64,000 bases of DNA from Anthracocystis setariae (GCA_928724745.1 CAKMXJ010000037.1:186001-250000), one strand, 5' to 3'; positions 21,036 to 31,845 are shown, counted from the first letter of the stretch. The notes: generated from the letters alone by a model not told the origin. Numbers and translations are program-made.

Positions 21036-21060
21036 GTGATGCGATGCGATGCGACGCGAT
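21036..21060. repeat. Imperfect (GCGAT)5
   Basis: Five tandem pentamers (GTGAT, GCGAT, GCGAT, GCGAC, GCGAT) in the spacer after the HPC2-like gene. Confidence 0.8.
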
Positions 21061-22177
21061 GCATAGAGCAAGCGCTCATGCTGCGGTCGAAGGAGCCATG
21101 ACATGGATCAGATAGTCATGCCCGGTTTGACTGGAAAAGTGGTCCCTTTCTGCAGGCCAAAAGGCTTACATGACTTCAAATGGGGACGAAGAAGATCTTC
21201 AGTTCACAAGCACAACGTGTTCCAGCTCTGATTTGGGCCTCCCTTGCGGGTTCAGAATGCTTCGGGTTCAAATCTCACCATCCGCTACACTGTCGATCGC
21301 CTTGCCTTCTCGTGGCTCGGATTGGTGATGCCGTGCGCAGAGCTGCCTGAAGACTGCCGAAAGTGAGCGTTCTAACAACGGCATGAAGAGCAGGCTTGCA
21401 GGGCTTGAGAGTGCTGTCGAGCAACGCAGATGCTTTGCTCTGGTTTCATCGCGTTGATTGTATTGCAGCAGGTGGGGAGACAAGGTCGAATCGGCTGGCT
21501 GTCGCATGGAATCAAGGGAGGTAAGACCCAGGAAGGAGAAACCAACAGGGCTGGCTACCGAGCGGACCCTTTTACGAGCAAGCTGTGGATGGATGTGCAT
21601 AGGGAGATCAACGCAGCTGCAATCACCCAGGAGCCTTTGGAGCTGCACCTGATCAGCACACGAAACCGCCACATCCAGAGCTGGAGCTGTCATGACGAAA
21701 GCCCAAGTTGCCTAAAGCGGAGAGAGTCTCAGCATAAACGGACAGCAAGCAGATCATTGACTCTCGAAACAAGTCTAGCCAGAGTGACGATGCGCATGCT
21801 CACAGCATCTCAACACAGACCCAAGCATCTTGATCGAAAAGAGCATTGTGCACTCCGGGGGGCTCTTGTTTGTCTGAGTATCAACCGACCCGAGCCATGA
21901 CAGGCAACATTTGTACTTATCAGCCCTGATTTCTCTAGCTTGATGGGTTCGCTCATACAGTACTTGTTCAGCACCACGAATTTTGGATCAAGCCTCTGCT
22001 TACAAGTCGTACGACCAGGACGGCTGAAACAGAGGTCGAACACAAGACAGCAGAGCTCTTTCTCTAGGTCTTATGGCGACTCCAGCTATGTCTATCTCTG
22101 CAGCTTGACCACTTGTCCAAAGTCCCGCCTGTCAAAAATCGCAATCCAATGAAAGTGCGCCCTTTCGAGCAACCCTC

Positions 22178-22182
<5 letters not shown>

Positions 22183-22216
<34 letters not shown>
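22183..22216. repeat. (CT)n microsatellite
   Basis: 34 bp of pure CT dinucleotide repeat in gene-poor DNA. Confidence 0.95.
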
Positions 22217-22219
<3 letters not shown>

Positions 22220-22590
22220 CTCGTGCGCAACTTGAAGTGATGATGTCCGTGCGCAACTGTCAGGGTCCCTTTGGAAGGGGGCGCGCGCACGCTCCCAACT
22301 AATTTTTCACTGGAGTGTGGAGGAGGACATGATGGAGTCTTGTGACTCGCACCCATTTATTTTTGGCATTACGCATGGCTGGGTGAGGGTGAATGCACGA
22401 TAAGAGCAAGCCAACGGGTGCCGGTCGCGCTGAATGCGGGGAAGCGGACGCTAAATGCCGAAAAGTGATACACAGTCAGTATCGACTGCTCCTCACAATT
22501 GCCACCACATTATAGGGCGGCCCAAAACCAATGCTACTCTCGGTGACAGTGCCGATGCAGGTCGGGCAAAGTGTGGATGCAGCCCGAAGC

Positions 22591-22720
22591 CTACCTACCT
22601 ACCTACCTACCTACCTACCTACCTACCTACCTACCTACCTACCTACCTACCTACCTACCTACCTACCTACCTACCTACCTACCTACCTACCTACCTACCT
22701 ACCTACCTACCTACCTACCT
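22591..22720. repeat. (CTAC)n tetranucleotide array, about 32 copies
   Basis: About 130 bp of uninterrupted CTAC/CCTA repeat. Any frame through it codes only for a Tyr-Leu-Pro-Thr periodic peptide, so it is not treated as coding. The absence of substitutions suggests recent expansion. Confidence 0.97.
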
Positions 22721-23355
22721 TTCGCAATCTTTTGACCGTCGCAGGCTCTGTCAACTGTCAAAAGAAACCTAGGCCGTCAACCGGACGTCGACCGTGATAC
22801 AGCAACAGAGCTTCACGAGTTGCAACGAAGCAGGAGGCAAGGCAAAGACGATAGCTGTGCTGAGACACGGACCAATTTGGACACCGCAACTCGTACAGTA
22901 GCTACCGTAGCTAGCTGAGTTGGGAATTGAGTCGCCTAAAATCTTGCGTGGGATGGCGTTGGCCCGTGAGCATGATCCAGTCCTTCACGCCAAGAGAAAG
23001 CAAAGATGGTTCGAGCGCTGCTGCGCGCTCAAAGGGGCGAAGCGGAGGTGGGGCTATATGCAAGAGCGTGTGTGCTGAGGCCAGCGGGATGCTAAGATCT
23101 ACACTACTGTATGTCGTGGTCTTGACCCCACTCGCTCGTCGGGCCACGCCCAAGGTCACAAGACTGGAGGTGGGGCTAAAACATGGTGCCATTCTGCAGC
23201 TTGGAATCGCGAGAGCCGAGTTGCAACGGCTGACCTGCCAACTGATAACGAGCTCATCGCGGGGTTGAAAAATCGGCCAGAGTAATCTCGCATAGAAAAG
23301 TGCACACAATCCAGCGGAACACCAAAAAATACAGAAAATTGAATTTTAATAATAT

Positions 23356-23516
23356 CATTATAATATTTATACCTTTTTTCGCTTCACACCGTGATTCTTG
23401 TTGATGTCATTGTGATTGCATACTAATGTCATCGTGATTAGTTTTAGAGATCCTAGCTGTGTGAGCGTGATTCTACATGATGTGATCGTGAGTCTCAATT
23501 GGCTGTCTTCGGGAGT
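23356..23516 (+). repeat. Left inverted arm of the 621-bp element
   Basis: 161 bp starting CATTATAATATTTATACC and ending GTCTTCGGGAG. It contains five GTGA-centred repeats roughly 20-40 bp apart. Confidence 0.75.
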
Positions 23517-23815
23517 CAAACAAAGTATCAAGATCTGCCAAATGTATAGGGATCATGCTGTGTGAACCAAATCGCATTCAAATCAGTTGTGAACCAGACT
23601 ACATGATCAGGGATACCATGTCAACACAATCGGATCAAACCAGGAACTGAGCTCTGCTTCTTGGTCTGGACTGTATGGTGTTGTTGGCGATGCGATGTGA
23701 TGGTGTCAAGACAGAACTCAGCCCTTCGGCAAGAACAAGGAGAAGCTCAGCACTTCGGACAAGCCGAACAGATTGATCACGCATGTTGCTGACTAATCAC
23801 GATTGACACAGACCT

Positions 23816-23976
23816 CTCCCGAAGACAAGCAATTAACACTCACGATGACAATGTGTAGAATCACGCTCAGATTGCTAGGATCTCGAACATGTATCACAAA
23901 GACATTAGGAGTAATCACGATAACATTGCTGCAAACCACGATCTGAAGCGAAAAAAGGTATATAAATACTGTAATG
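23816..23976 (-). repeat. Right inverted arm of the 621-bp element
   Basis: 161 bp, the inverted partner of the left arm. On the reverse strand it starts CATTACAGTATTTATATACC and ends GTCTTCGGGAG. Confidence 0.75.
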
Positions 23977-24120
23977 TGGAGATCTAGGCTGGGAGGTCAT
24001 GGGAACGATTGGGGTCACAAGGTCTGCCACACGACCAAGTCACTGGTGTGGAACCTCTTGAATAAATTGCTGCAGCTCAACAGCACCCTGCATATTTACC
24101 CCACACTTTTCTCGAAAGAA

Positions 24121-24150
24121 AAAATAAAATAAAATAAAATAAAATAAAAT
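24121..24150. repeat. (AAAAT)6 microsatellite
   Basis: Six exact AAAAT copies next to a purine-rich stretch, about 145 bp right of the inverted-repeat element. Confidence 0.9.
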
Positions 24151-26222
24151 GGAGGCTGACAGTTTGGTTTCGCTGGAACGGCCAATCCAGCACAGTTCCA
24201 GCCAGCCAGGTCGGAACTCAATGCGCTCGCTCTTATCTAGCATGAGCTGCGCTGTACTTTGCTTCGGCTAGATGTCCGTCTACAGTATCGCGTTAAGCAT
24301 TCAGCCGAGAGAGACGAAGACGGGTCGTGTGAAGCAACGCTGCCTGCAAGTTGGAATGATCCTCCGGTCGCTCCAGTGCCCCCTCCAATGCCCGCATCTA
24401 TACCCACTTGAATGCTGTCTTTTGGCTTCTAGCTTGGCACCCTACCATTCTACATGAGCACATCTTCACGACAGCTGAACGTATCTGAGAAAGAGCAGGA
24501 TCGGGGAAGCCGAAAGTGGGCCCTCATCTTTCTATACTCTGACTGCGACTGTAATCGCACGACTGAGACTGCGACTCGTGGGCTGCGTTGCGCCCTGAAT
24601 GGACTGGAGTGGATAGATTGAGGGGATAGCCGAATCTCTCGCAGGACTTGCAGGATGCCCAAATTGGCCCGTCCCAAGTTTTGGCTTTTTCGACTGCAGC
24701 ATTCCGACGTCGGCTCTCTGTGCAATACAACACTATTTGCGTCAGTCAATTCACCTGACCTTGCCTTGTCTGACCGGGCACCTTGCTTTCCAAGACATAG
24801 ACGTGGCTTTGCGCAGATAAGCGTGTTACGGCACAGCCCGACCTCGTCGCTCCGGTGCTTTTGAGTTCTGGCTCTTGAAGCTTACACAGGGTGATGGACC
24901 TCATTGAATTCGGCGCACAGCTCAGACTTAGGAGGAGAGCTTGATTGCTCGTCTTCGCGTACAATTGCAAAAGGACAGGATCCTCACGAAGCTAAAGGTG
25001 CTCGAGCACGAGCCACTCACGAGCATTCACTGTGACCCTCAAACCGATGCTGCTCGCAGAGAGAAAGTGATGATGTACCGACACAGAAGCTTTGCGGCTC
25101 CCCACCGAGTAAGCTGCCCAATGCACCCTAACTCAAAAAAAGGAGGCAAGTCTCGGAGCCAACCGAGGATGATCTATTGTCGCACCCTTCACAGCACTCT
25201 CAACAACAAGTCTGTTCCAGGCGGAAAGGTTGAGATTAGTGTCAGTCAAGCTGGCAGGATCAGATGCTACAGTACTGACTGCATATGGAGAGAGGAGACA
25301 CCCAGGATCTGAAATCTGAAAAAAGAATGGTACGCAGGAAAGCCACGTCAGCATGCTTCCAACAGCTCGTTGACGAGAAAGCATGGCGTGCTCCCGTTGC
25401 GCTTGGAGAGGTCCAAGTCGACGAGAGGGAAGGTGCGAGCAACAACAGCAGAATCACACTTGTTGGGGTAGGCACTTGACCTGAGCTCCATGACAAGGCG
25501 GGGTTGAAAAGCCCACTTGGGCCCTTATGGTGAAGTTTATGCTGGCCTTCTCCGCAATCACAACGCATCCAGCCTCTTTGACTACATTGCCCTTACGCAG
25601 GGTCTAGAAAGTGAAATGGCACGCCGTTACGAGCTGTCATGTCCCTCTGGCAAAGTCCTCTGTGCTTTCAGCCCCTTCCCTCCCCTCCTCTTCCCCTCCT
25701 CTTCCACACAATGCGAGCCCGGCAAACAACACTGGTCTGACGCATGTCTTCCTCCAGAATCCTCTGTGAGGCGAGCTCTTCATGTCCCTTTCCGAGGCAA
25801 TTGCTCGCCCTCCCCTCCACCGCTGCACTGCCTGAGCCGCTTGCCAGCTACTCTGCCGGTGTGCCTTGCTGCTGCGACTGTTTACCGTCGATGCACGGAA
25901 GCCGCACCGCTCGTCTGACCCATGCACAGCTCCGACACTGCCCGTTGGCTTGGTTGCCCCACCCATGCGAGCAAATTGCATTTCGATTGTCTTCCGAAGC
26001 CTATTTCCCGTGAGAATCTGCCCTTCTCCGTCTTCCTTCAGCCGACTCAGCTGTCGCCGCGCCTTGTTTGCTTCGTGCTTCGTGCTTCGACTTGTCAGCC
26101 GGCTCGAGGGTGAAGCGCAGATGGGAGAAGAGGGACCGTGCGGTAGGCCAGCTAGGCGATGATCCTAGTCATCCTCGACCATGGATGGGCCTTGCAAAGT
26201 CCCAACCTCCGCTTCACTTCCG

Positions 26223-26229
26223 TATAAAG
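26223..26229 (+). promoter_or_regulatory. TATA-box-like TATAAAG
   Basis: It is the only good TATA consensus in the C/T-rich leader of the codon-biased gene starting at 26645. The ~420-bp distance to the ATG implies a long 5' leader or a leader intron. Confidence 0.35.
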
Positions 26230-26644
26230 TCCCGCCCTTCCCACCTTCACAACCTTCCTTCCTCTCCTCAACAGATATCCTATCGTTACAGCACACTCTC
26301 GAGATCATCGCGATCCAACCAACAACTCTTCAAGCCAGCTATCTAAATCTCTATCACTGACGCAAGCGTTTGCTCCATTGCCCTCGTCCAAAAGACTTGC
26401 TCATCATCAGCGCAATCTCCCCCGCCGCCGTTGCATTCTACATCGGCCGCCTGTTTTAGTATCCACCGGATCAGTTGCGAGCGTACTAGAGTCTAGTCGT
26501 TCGCTCTTGCTCCTAACCACCAGCAAACCTTCCCGTAGCCGATCCAGGCTACCTTTATCCTCCAACTCAAAGCGTCTTAGCTCAGGCTATTCCCCATCCC
26601 AACCCTCCAACCCCCTCCCCCCTTCCATATTTCCCACCGTCAAA

Positions 26645-27692
26645 ATGGGCAAGAAGAACAACAAGAACCAGGAGCAGGCTGTCGACTTCAGCAATGCAGT
26701 AAGTATTTATCCTGGTTTGTCATCACGATCACGAGCAGTGTCTGACACGCAATACCCCCTGTCCCCTATGTTCCTTCCTCACTCACCAGGGCCCCAAGGA
26801 CTGCGGTGTGATCTTCGACAGCTCTGATGCGGTCTTGGACGAAGCCAAGAAGATGGTTCGCCTCGACCACGTCTCCAAGCCCTGGACTCGCGAGTCCTGG
26901 GAGAAGGCTAGGCCCTTCATTCTCGAGCAGCGTCAGAAGCTCGAGACCAGCGGCTGGGCGGGCACTGACTCTGCCCGTACGGAGCTCTACGTGCTCCGCC
27001 GCACCGCCCCTCACGGCGCCTTCACCGAGGACGGCTTCATGTACATCAGGGTCCCCAAGAAGTTTATTGACTTCCACCGATCCAGCCGCCCCTCGGATGA
27101 GGACAAGGCCGATGACAACGAGGATGGCAAGCAGCGCAAGACGCTTCGTCGTCGCAAGGAGAACGCTGCCTCATACAAGCTCGACAACGAGTACATTTGG
27201 AGGGTGCGCGTTGATGGTGACGGTGACAACTCGGACCGAGAGCCCAACGTCATTCTCGACACTCCTGAGCCCCTCGAGAACATCTTCTACCTTGTCCAGT
27301 GTCTGTCGCCAGGTATGGCACGCCTCGAGTTCAACCGCAAGGATGCCATGCAGCCCAACACCAAGCAGTCTGATCTTCGCGATGACCCAGAAGCCCCCGC
27401 TATGCGACACCGCGCTGTGTTTGCCGCTAGCGAAAAGATGGTCCGCACGCTCCCCCCCGTCTTCTGGATGAAGAAGAACGAGATTGAGCTTCGCAAGATC
27501 TTGGGTGCTGAGGCTTTCGAGGCCACCATGCGCGCCGCCCAGGACCCTGCTCGCGCCCACGTGCGCGACGTCAAGGGCCTCAACGAGAAGGTCTGGGAAG
27601 AGGCTCTGCCTCCCCGTGCCGAGTCCGAGAAGAAGAAGAGCAAGAAGGCAAAGGCGCCGAAGGCGTCTGCAGCGGTTGCGGCAAGTGCATGA
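26645..27692 (+). CDS. Conserved-looking basic protein of unknown function (318 aa)
   Basis: Exons 26645-26698 and 26790-27692 join in phase 0. The intron starts GTAAGT and ends CACCAG. The protein begins MGKKNNKNQEQAVDFSNA. It continues with a compact globular-looking body (SKPWTRESWEKARPFILEQ, TELYVLRRTAPHGAFTEDGF, NEYIWRVRVDGDGDN, PLENIFYLVQCLSPGMARLEF, PPVFWMKKNEIELRKILG) and ends in a Lys/Ala-rich tail. I do not recognise the family. Codon use is strongly biased to C-ending and AAG codons compared with its neighbours, and the leader is pyrimidine-rich with a TATA box, so I infer high expression. Lys-rich ends are common in ribosome-associated proteins, but nothing in the sequence proves that. 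There is no signal peptide or membrane segment. Confidence 0.85.
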
Positions 27693-28597
27693 GGAGCGGC
27701 TACGTGTGGCAACTGATCTATCGCAAAGATCTTGACCATCGTTGTTGCTGCACGCAGCCGCTCCTCATGCGCTTGCCCGCATACCGCCCGTTTCTGATAC
27801 GTGTCCCGTTTCCAGCTCCGGTTCGCCTTCTTGACTCTCCAAGTTCCGCAATGCCTTTCCAAGAAAACCCATATCTACTGGCTTCGTCCAAGACCGGCTC
27901 CGTTTTCTCTTGACTCTGGCCCGAACTAGCTTCTTCTCTGTCTCGTCCACGATGACTGCTTCTCCAGCCGTTGGCGCGTCTGCGCTTTTGCACCACCTGA
28001 TCATGTGTCCTTGCAGGCGATGGCGATGGCTCTGCGTCTATCTAGTCACAAAGCCTTGTTGCCCACCAGCTAAACTGATCATATCGTGCCGCTTCTCAGC
28101 ACTCTTATCTCTACCATCCAACGCATCATGCGAACCCACAATCACCTCTATCACCTCCCCCATCTGTTGTAACACTATCTCTGTTCCGCATCTTGCATCA
28201 TCCCCGCATCCAGTCGACCTTCGGCCTCGTTCACAGTTCTAGTGGGCTTAAAGGTAATTCTCGTCAACGGCTTTTGTAACAGTAACGTAGCAATCACGCA
28301 TAAGCACACAAGTAATGAATCGAACACCGCTCTTCTCATGCACAAGACTTGGTTGGATGGTTTTTGGACGTGGTCACTTGCTTTTGATCGATTCGAGTCC
28401 ATGTCATGTTGAGCACTTGCTTGGTGCCTCGAGGGGGAGGGGAAAAATTCAGCTGAGACCGAAACATGTGGACACGAGCTCAACTTGCGGGTCACACAAT
28501 TACGAACTGGTTCGAAGCCTAGGTATGAAGTTGCGACTTACGATGGAGGAGACCTTGTCGACTCGAGAACACAAAGACTGACATTGGAATGACTTGC
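27693..28597. other. Convergent spacer between the 318-aa gene and the Ies2-like gene
   Basis: 905 bp between stop codons, with no supportable gene. It presumably holds two 3' UTRs. Confidence 0.45.
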
Positions 28598-30169
28598 CTA
28601 CTTGGACTCGTCTTGGTCCATTTGTTCCAGAGTGTTGTCGACACTTTCCTCTGCCGTTTCTCCGTCGTGCTCCTCCCCTTGCTCCTCGCCTTGTTGCTTA
28701 TCGTCTTCTGGTGACAATTTCTCGGCTTCTGGGGTTGGCGGGCGTCTGGAGCCGACCCATTGCTTTCGTGTCTGACCGAGTGCGTTACGCAGCTTGTACT
28801 CGTACAGGCCCTCTTGACCCCAGACGGCTTCGAGTTGTTGGTCCTGCTTCCACAGCTCTGCCTGGAGTTGAAAACGCTTCCTTGCTCTTTCCTGCAGCAG
28901 TGTGGCCTTTTCTCCTGCTGCTTCGATTTTGAGTGGCGTATCTAGCTCCTGGATCAAAGCGTGGTTGGCCTCGACGTAGTTGGTCGGCCAGATCTCCTGT
29001 ACAAATGGCGCACCGGTAGGCACGGCAAGGATCTTGCCATCGACCTTATCGATGTACCTGAAAAAAGGCGCGGGCATCTCCTTGAGAGCCTTCCTGCTCA
29101 ATTCCTCCCTACCTCTTCTTTTCTGTGCCTCGGCCTCTTCATCCGAATCCTCGGCACTGCCCGCCCTAGGCAACTTGTTCCTACTCCTGCCCACCTGCTT
29201 CTTCAACAACCTGTTGATGGTCTCCACCTTGTCATCCTCCAACTTTTTCTCCACCTGGTTCTTCCTCTTCCTGGCGGTCTCGGATCGTCGCAATGCGATC
29301 TCGTTTTCGGTGAGCTTCTTCTTGCGGTTGGGATCGAACATGGGCAACTCGAGATGTTCCGACTCGACACCGGATTCGCGAGCAAGTTGACGCGCAGTTT
29401 TACCGATGATCGCCTGCATCTCGGCAGCGGTGGCTTCGTCTGGTTCCGAGGCGGATCCATCATCGTCGTCCGAGCCCGAGAGCGCTTCGGTGGGGGCACG
29501 CGAGATGTCAGGGTCGTCCTGGTCGTCTAGCTCATCTTCCGAGGGCACGCGAATCTCGTCTTCATCCGACGAGTGCTTGCCTTTGGCTTTGGGCTTCCAT
29601 TTGACTTTGGACGCGTCTTTGGCTCGACGAGCAGGAGGAGGTGTGGGTGCGGCGGCGGGTGCGGGTGCTGGTGCGGCTCTCGCTGGCCGGGAGGCTTTAG
29701 ATGGGACGGGTGACGAATCTTCTTTTGCTGGTGTGCGAGTGAGTTTGACACGCAACGACTTTTTGCTGGTGCTACTTTGAGGAGGTGTAGCCACCGCTGC
29801 AGTGGTAGTGCGAGCCGAAGTTCTGAAAGCTCTTTTAGGTGTAGATGCTGCGGCCTTGGATCGTGTGGAAGCGCGACTGGAAGACCTCATTGACGTGCTA
29901 GGAGCATCGTAGTCGTCATCGTCCTCGTCGAGCTCATCCGCATCTTGGTCGTGCTCTACGTCTACGTCTTCGTCATCATTGTCATTGTCGTCTAGCTGAT
30001 CAGCCATTGGATCGTCGTCGTCTTCATCGTCGTCTTGGACCGTGCGGACCGTACGGCGGCGCTTTCTGGGCGTATGAGGTGCCGAAGGCATGTCTTCGTG
30101 ATCGGAAGTGGAATCTTCACCGGTGAGCTCGCTGCCATCCGAAAGGGCATCGTAGTCGGGTCGAGGCAT
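28598..30169 (-). CDS. INO80 chromatin-remodelling complex subunit, Ies2/INO80B family
   Basis: A single exon of 523 aa from the ATG at 30169 (MPRPDYDALSDGSEL). The first 300 residues are disordered: an acidic DDDEDDDD region, basic patches (PRKRRRT, KWKPKAKGK) and an Ala/Pro run. The conserved part is LTENEIALRRSETARKRKNQ followed by LEDDKVETINRLLKKQ, the PAPA-1-like region that defines INO80B/Ies2, and FFRYIDKVDGKILAVPTGAPF, a short motif found C-terminally in fungal members. Ies2 helps activate the Ino80 ATPase for nucleosome sliding. The frame stays open for 111 further codons upstream, but that stretch is Ser/His-rich, has no domain and lies in the divergent promoter, so I exclude it. 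Confidence 0.85.
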   Translation of the reverse strand: MPRPDYDALSDGSELTGEDSTSDHEDMPSAPHTPRKRRRTVRTVQDDDEDDDDPMADQLDDNDNDDEDVDVEHDQDADELDEDDDDYDAPSTSMRSSSRASTRSKAAASTPKRAFRTSARTTTAAVATPPQSSTSKKSLRVKLTRTPAKEDSSPVPSKASRPARAAPAPAPAAAPTPPPARRAKDASKVKWKPKAKGKHSSDEDEIRVPSEDELDDQDDPDISRAPTEALSGSDDDDGSASEPDEATAAEMQAIIGKTARQLARESGVESEHLELPMFDPNRKKKLTENEIALRRSETARKRKNQVEKKLEDDKVETINRLLKKQVGRSRNKLPRAGSAEDSDEEAEAQKRRGREELSRKALKEMPAPFFRYIDKVDGKILAVPTGAPFVQEIWPTNYVEANHALIQELDTPLKIEAAGEKATLLQERARKRFQLQAELWKQDQQLEAVWGQEGLYEYKLRNALGQTRKQWVGSRRPPTPEAEKLSPEDDKQQGEEQGEEHDGETAEESVDNTLEQMDQDESK

Positions 30170-30940
30170 ATTGCTGCAACGCGAGATCAAAGGGGATGCA
30201 AGCAGTTGACACGTCAGGACGGGGGATGCAGAAGGCTGAATAGGCTCAAGGTTGGAAATGAAGTTGTGCTTTTCACCGTAGTGGGAGGCTTGATCGGGGC
30301 TGACGTGGTGCTGAGAAGCAATGCCGCTGTGCAAGCAATGATGTCGGTGTACTGTAGGATGAGCCGAAAGCTGACGAAGAAAGATGGTGGCAAGCCGAAT
30401 CGGCATAAGGACAGCGTCGGTTGATTGATGCGAGGCTTCTAATTGCAGCAAAGCGAACGAGAAGCAGTGTTCGAACGCATCGGGAGATTGTACTGTGTAC
30501 ATCGGCGATTGAATCAGGGCGCGTGCGATGGATGTGTGAATTTAGCGAGAGGAAACAGTGTGTGTGTGCAGATGACTGCGTGAATGTGTGAATACTGCGG
30601 AGCGGTGCGTGACTGACGTGAAGCACACAGGTGTGTTGGTCTCAGCAAAGCAGCCAAAGCCCACCCAAAAGAAGGGTCTGTGCTGGTTCGCTCGGTTTCA
30701 ACGTTCCGCTGCTGAGCATTGCTTCATCGTGATCATCATCTCTCATCGCCCTAGATCATCCCGCAACCGCAACCATTTCAGCACGTCGCTCAACAAGTAG
30801 CCCGCAACACTTTTCTTTTCCTCCTCATGGCGTGCTGAACAGCGATCTGTCCATAGACAGCCGCACCTTGACGGAGCTGAAAGTCTCCTTGCACTACCAT
30901 TCGTCCACTCGAACTTGGCTCACAGCACCCAGACATCAAA
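30170..30940. promoter_or_regulatory. Divergent promoter between the Ies2-like and Spg1-like genes
   Basis: 771 bp. It includes a TACTGTGTAC palindrome-like site at 30491-30500 and GTGTGT stretches. No additional gene is seen. Confidence 0.4.
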
Positions 30941-31845
30941 ATGTCGGCTTCTGCTGCATCCTCTTCATCCAACCACGATGCTTCGAATGGTGCAACTGGC
31001 TCGGACAAGTCCAGGTAAGTTGCCAGCATCTCGATCATCGTGAACCTGCACAACCTATCTCACCTTGTTTTTTCACCTTTTCTGCCACTATCCTCTGCAC
31101 AGTGTCATCCTCAAAGTCGGCATGGTAGGCGATTCCCAGATCGGGAAAACCAGTCTCATGGTTCGCTACGTCGAAGGTTCGTTCAACGAAGACTACATCC
31201 AAACCCTCGGCGTCAACTTCATGGAAAAAACCATTTCGATTCGCAACACGGAGATCACGTTCTCCATCTGGGATCTCGGTGGACAGCGAGAGTTTGTCAA
31301 CATGCTTCCTCTCGTCTGGTAAGTTCGACCCTTTACTCCACACTCCTACTTCTTCCCCCCAATCAAGCTTTGTGCTGACTTGTCACTCTCACTTTGACAG
31401 CAATGACGCGGTAGCCATCCTGTTCATGTTCGACCTCACCCGCAAATCCACGCTCAACTCGATCAAGGAATGGTACCGTCAAGCACGCGGCTTCAACAAA
31501 ACCGCCATCCCCTTCCTCGTCGGCACAAAGTACGACCACTACGCCACACTCCCGCGCGAAGAACAGGACGAAATCACCAAACAAGCACGTCGCTTCTCCA
31601 AAGCCATGAAGGCTCCACTCATCTTTTGCTCCACAAGCCACGCCATCAACGTACAGAAGATCTTCAAGGTCCTCCTCGCAAAGGCGTTCGATCTCAAGTG
31701 CACCATCCCAGAGATTAAGGGCACTGCAGAGCCGCTGTTGATCTATGTAAGTTCTGCATCGCATCACCGTACCATCTCAAGAGGATGCCAGTGTACTGAC
31801 AGTAAGTGTCTTTGGTTTAATGCCGGTGTCCAGCTTGATGTCTAG
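30941..31845 (+). CDS. Spg1/Tem1-type small GTPase (septation/mitotic-exit network)
   Basis: Exons 30941-31014, 31103-31318, 31401-31746 and 31834-31845 give 215 aa. After a short Ser-rich N-terminus come the P-loop [10 protein letters not shown], the switch region [11 protein letters not shown], the G3 motif WDLGGQREF and the guanine motif GTKYDHY. TKYD in place of NKxD and WDLGG in place of WDTAG are typical of the Spg1/Tem1 branch rather than Rab or Ras. There is no C-terminal prenylation cysteine, as in that branch. The GTPase triggers the septation initiation network from the spindle pole body. The last exon is only 12 bases (Leu-Asp-Val-stop). An earlier acceptor, TACTGACAG followed directly by TAA, would end the protein at the same Tyr. 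It converges on the RNase II-like gene with a 141-bp gap. Confidence 0.93.

Larger units (their letters stand above)
20520..23355. other. Gene-poor repeat-bearing spacer (left part)
   Basis: 2.8 kb with no reading frame I can support. It contains a GCGAT pentamer run (21036-21060), a (CT)n tract and a long (CTAC)n array listed separately. A GGTTCAAATC at about 21263 resembles a tRNA B box but no tRNA folds around it. Confidence 0.5.
23356..23976. mobile_element. Long-inverted-repeat element (MITE/foldback-like), 621 bp
   Basis: Two 161-bp arms, 23356-23516 and 23816-23976, are imperfect inverted copies of each other. The outermost parts match best: CATTA, TATTTATA and CCTTTTTTCGCTTCA on the left are mirrored by TGAAGCGAAAAAAGG, TATAAATA and TAATG on the right. 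Inner blocks GAGATCCTAGC, GAGCGTGATTCTACA, ATCGTGAGT and GTCTTCGGGAG also pair. The arms are about three-quarters identical by eye, with small gaps that balance so the lengths are equal. Each arm repeats a (T/G)CGTGATT motif, which may be a transposase-binding subterminal repeat. The 299-bp core has no usable reading frame, so the element would be non-autonomous. I cannot see a clear target-site duplication, which fits an old, decayed insertion. Confidence 0.72.
23977..26644. other. Gene-poor spacer (right part) and promoter of the 26645 gene
   Basis: 2.7 kb with no supportable gene. It includes six AAAAT copies at 24121-24150. From about 25660 the plus strand becomes strongly C/T-rich. A TATAAAG at 26223-26229 and a long pyrimidine-rich leader precede the ATG at 26645, as expected of a strong fungal promoter. 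Confidence 0.5.

Noticed and set aside
21190..21290. tRNA-like B box GGTTCAAATC near 21263
   Set aside because: The T stem does not pair around the loop, and there is no A box or acceptor partner at the right distance upstream.
22591..22720. CRISPR-like regular repeat
   Set aside because: A 4-bp tandem repeat without spacers in a eukaryotic genome.
22455..22797. Frames through the (CTAC)n array giving a Tyr-Leu-Pro-Thr repeat protein
   Set aside because: The periodic peptide is forced by the microsatellite, and the flanks have no coding features.
30170..30502. N-terminal extension of the Ies2-like protein by 111 codons
   Set aside because: Open by chance; the Ser/His-rich sequence has no domain, and the MPRPDYDALSDGSEL start is a better N-terminus.
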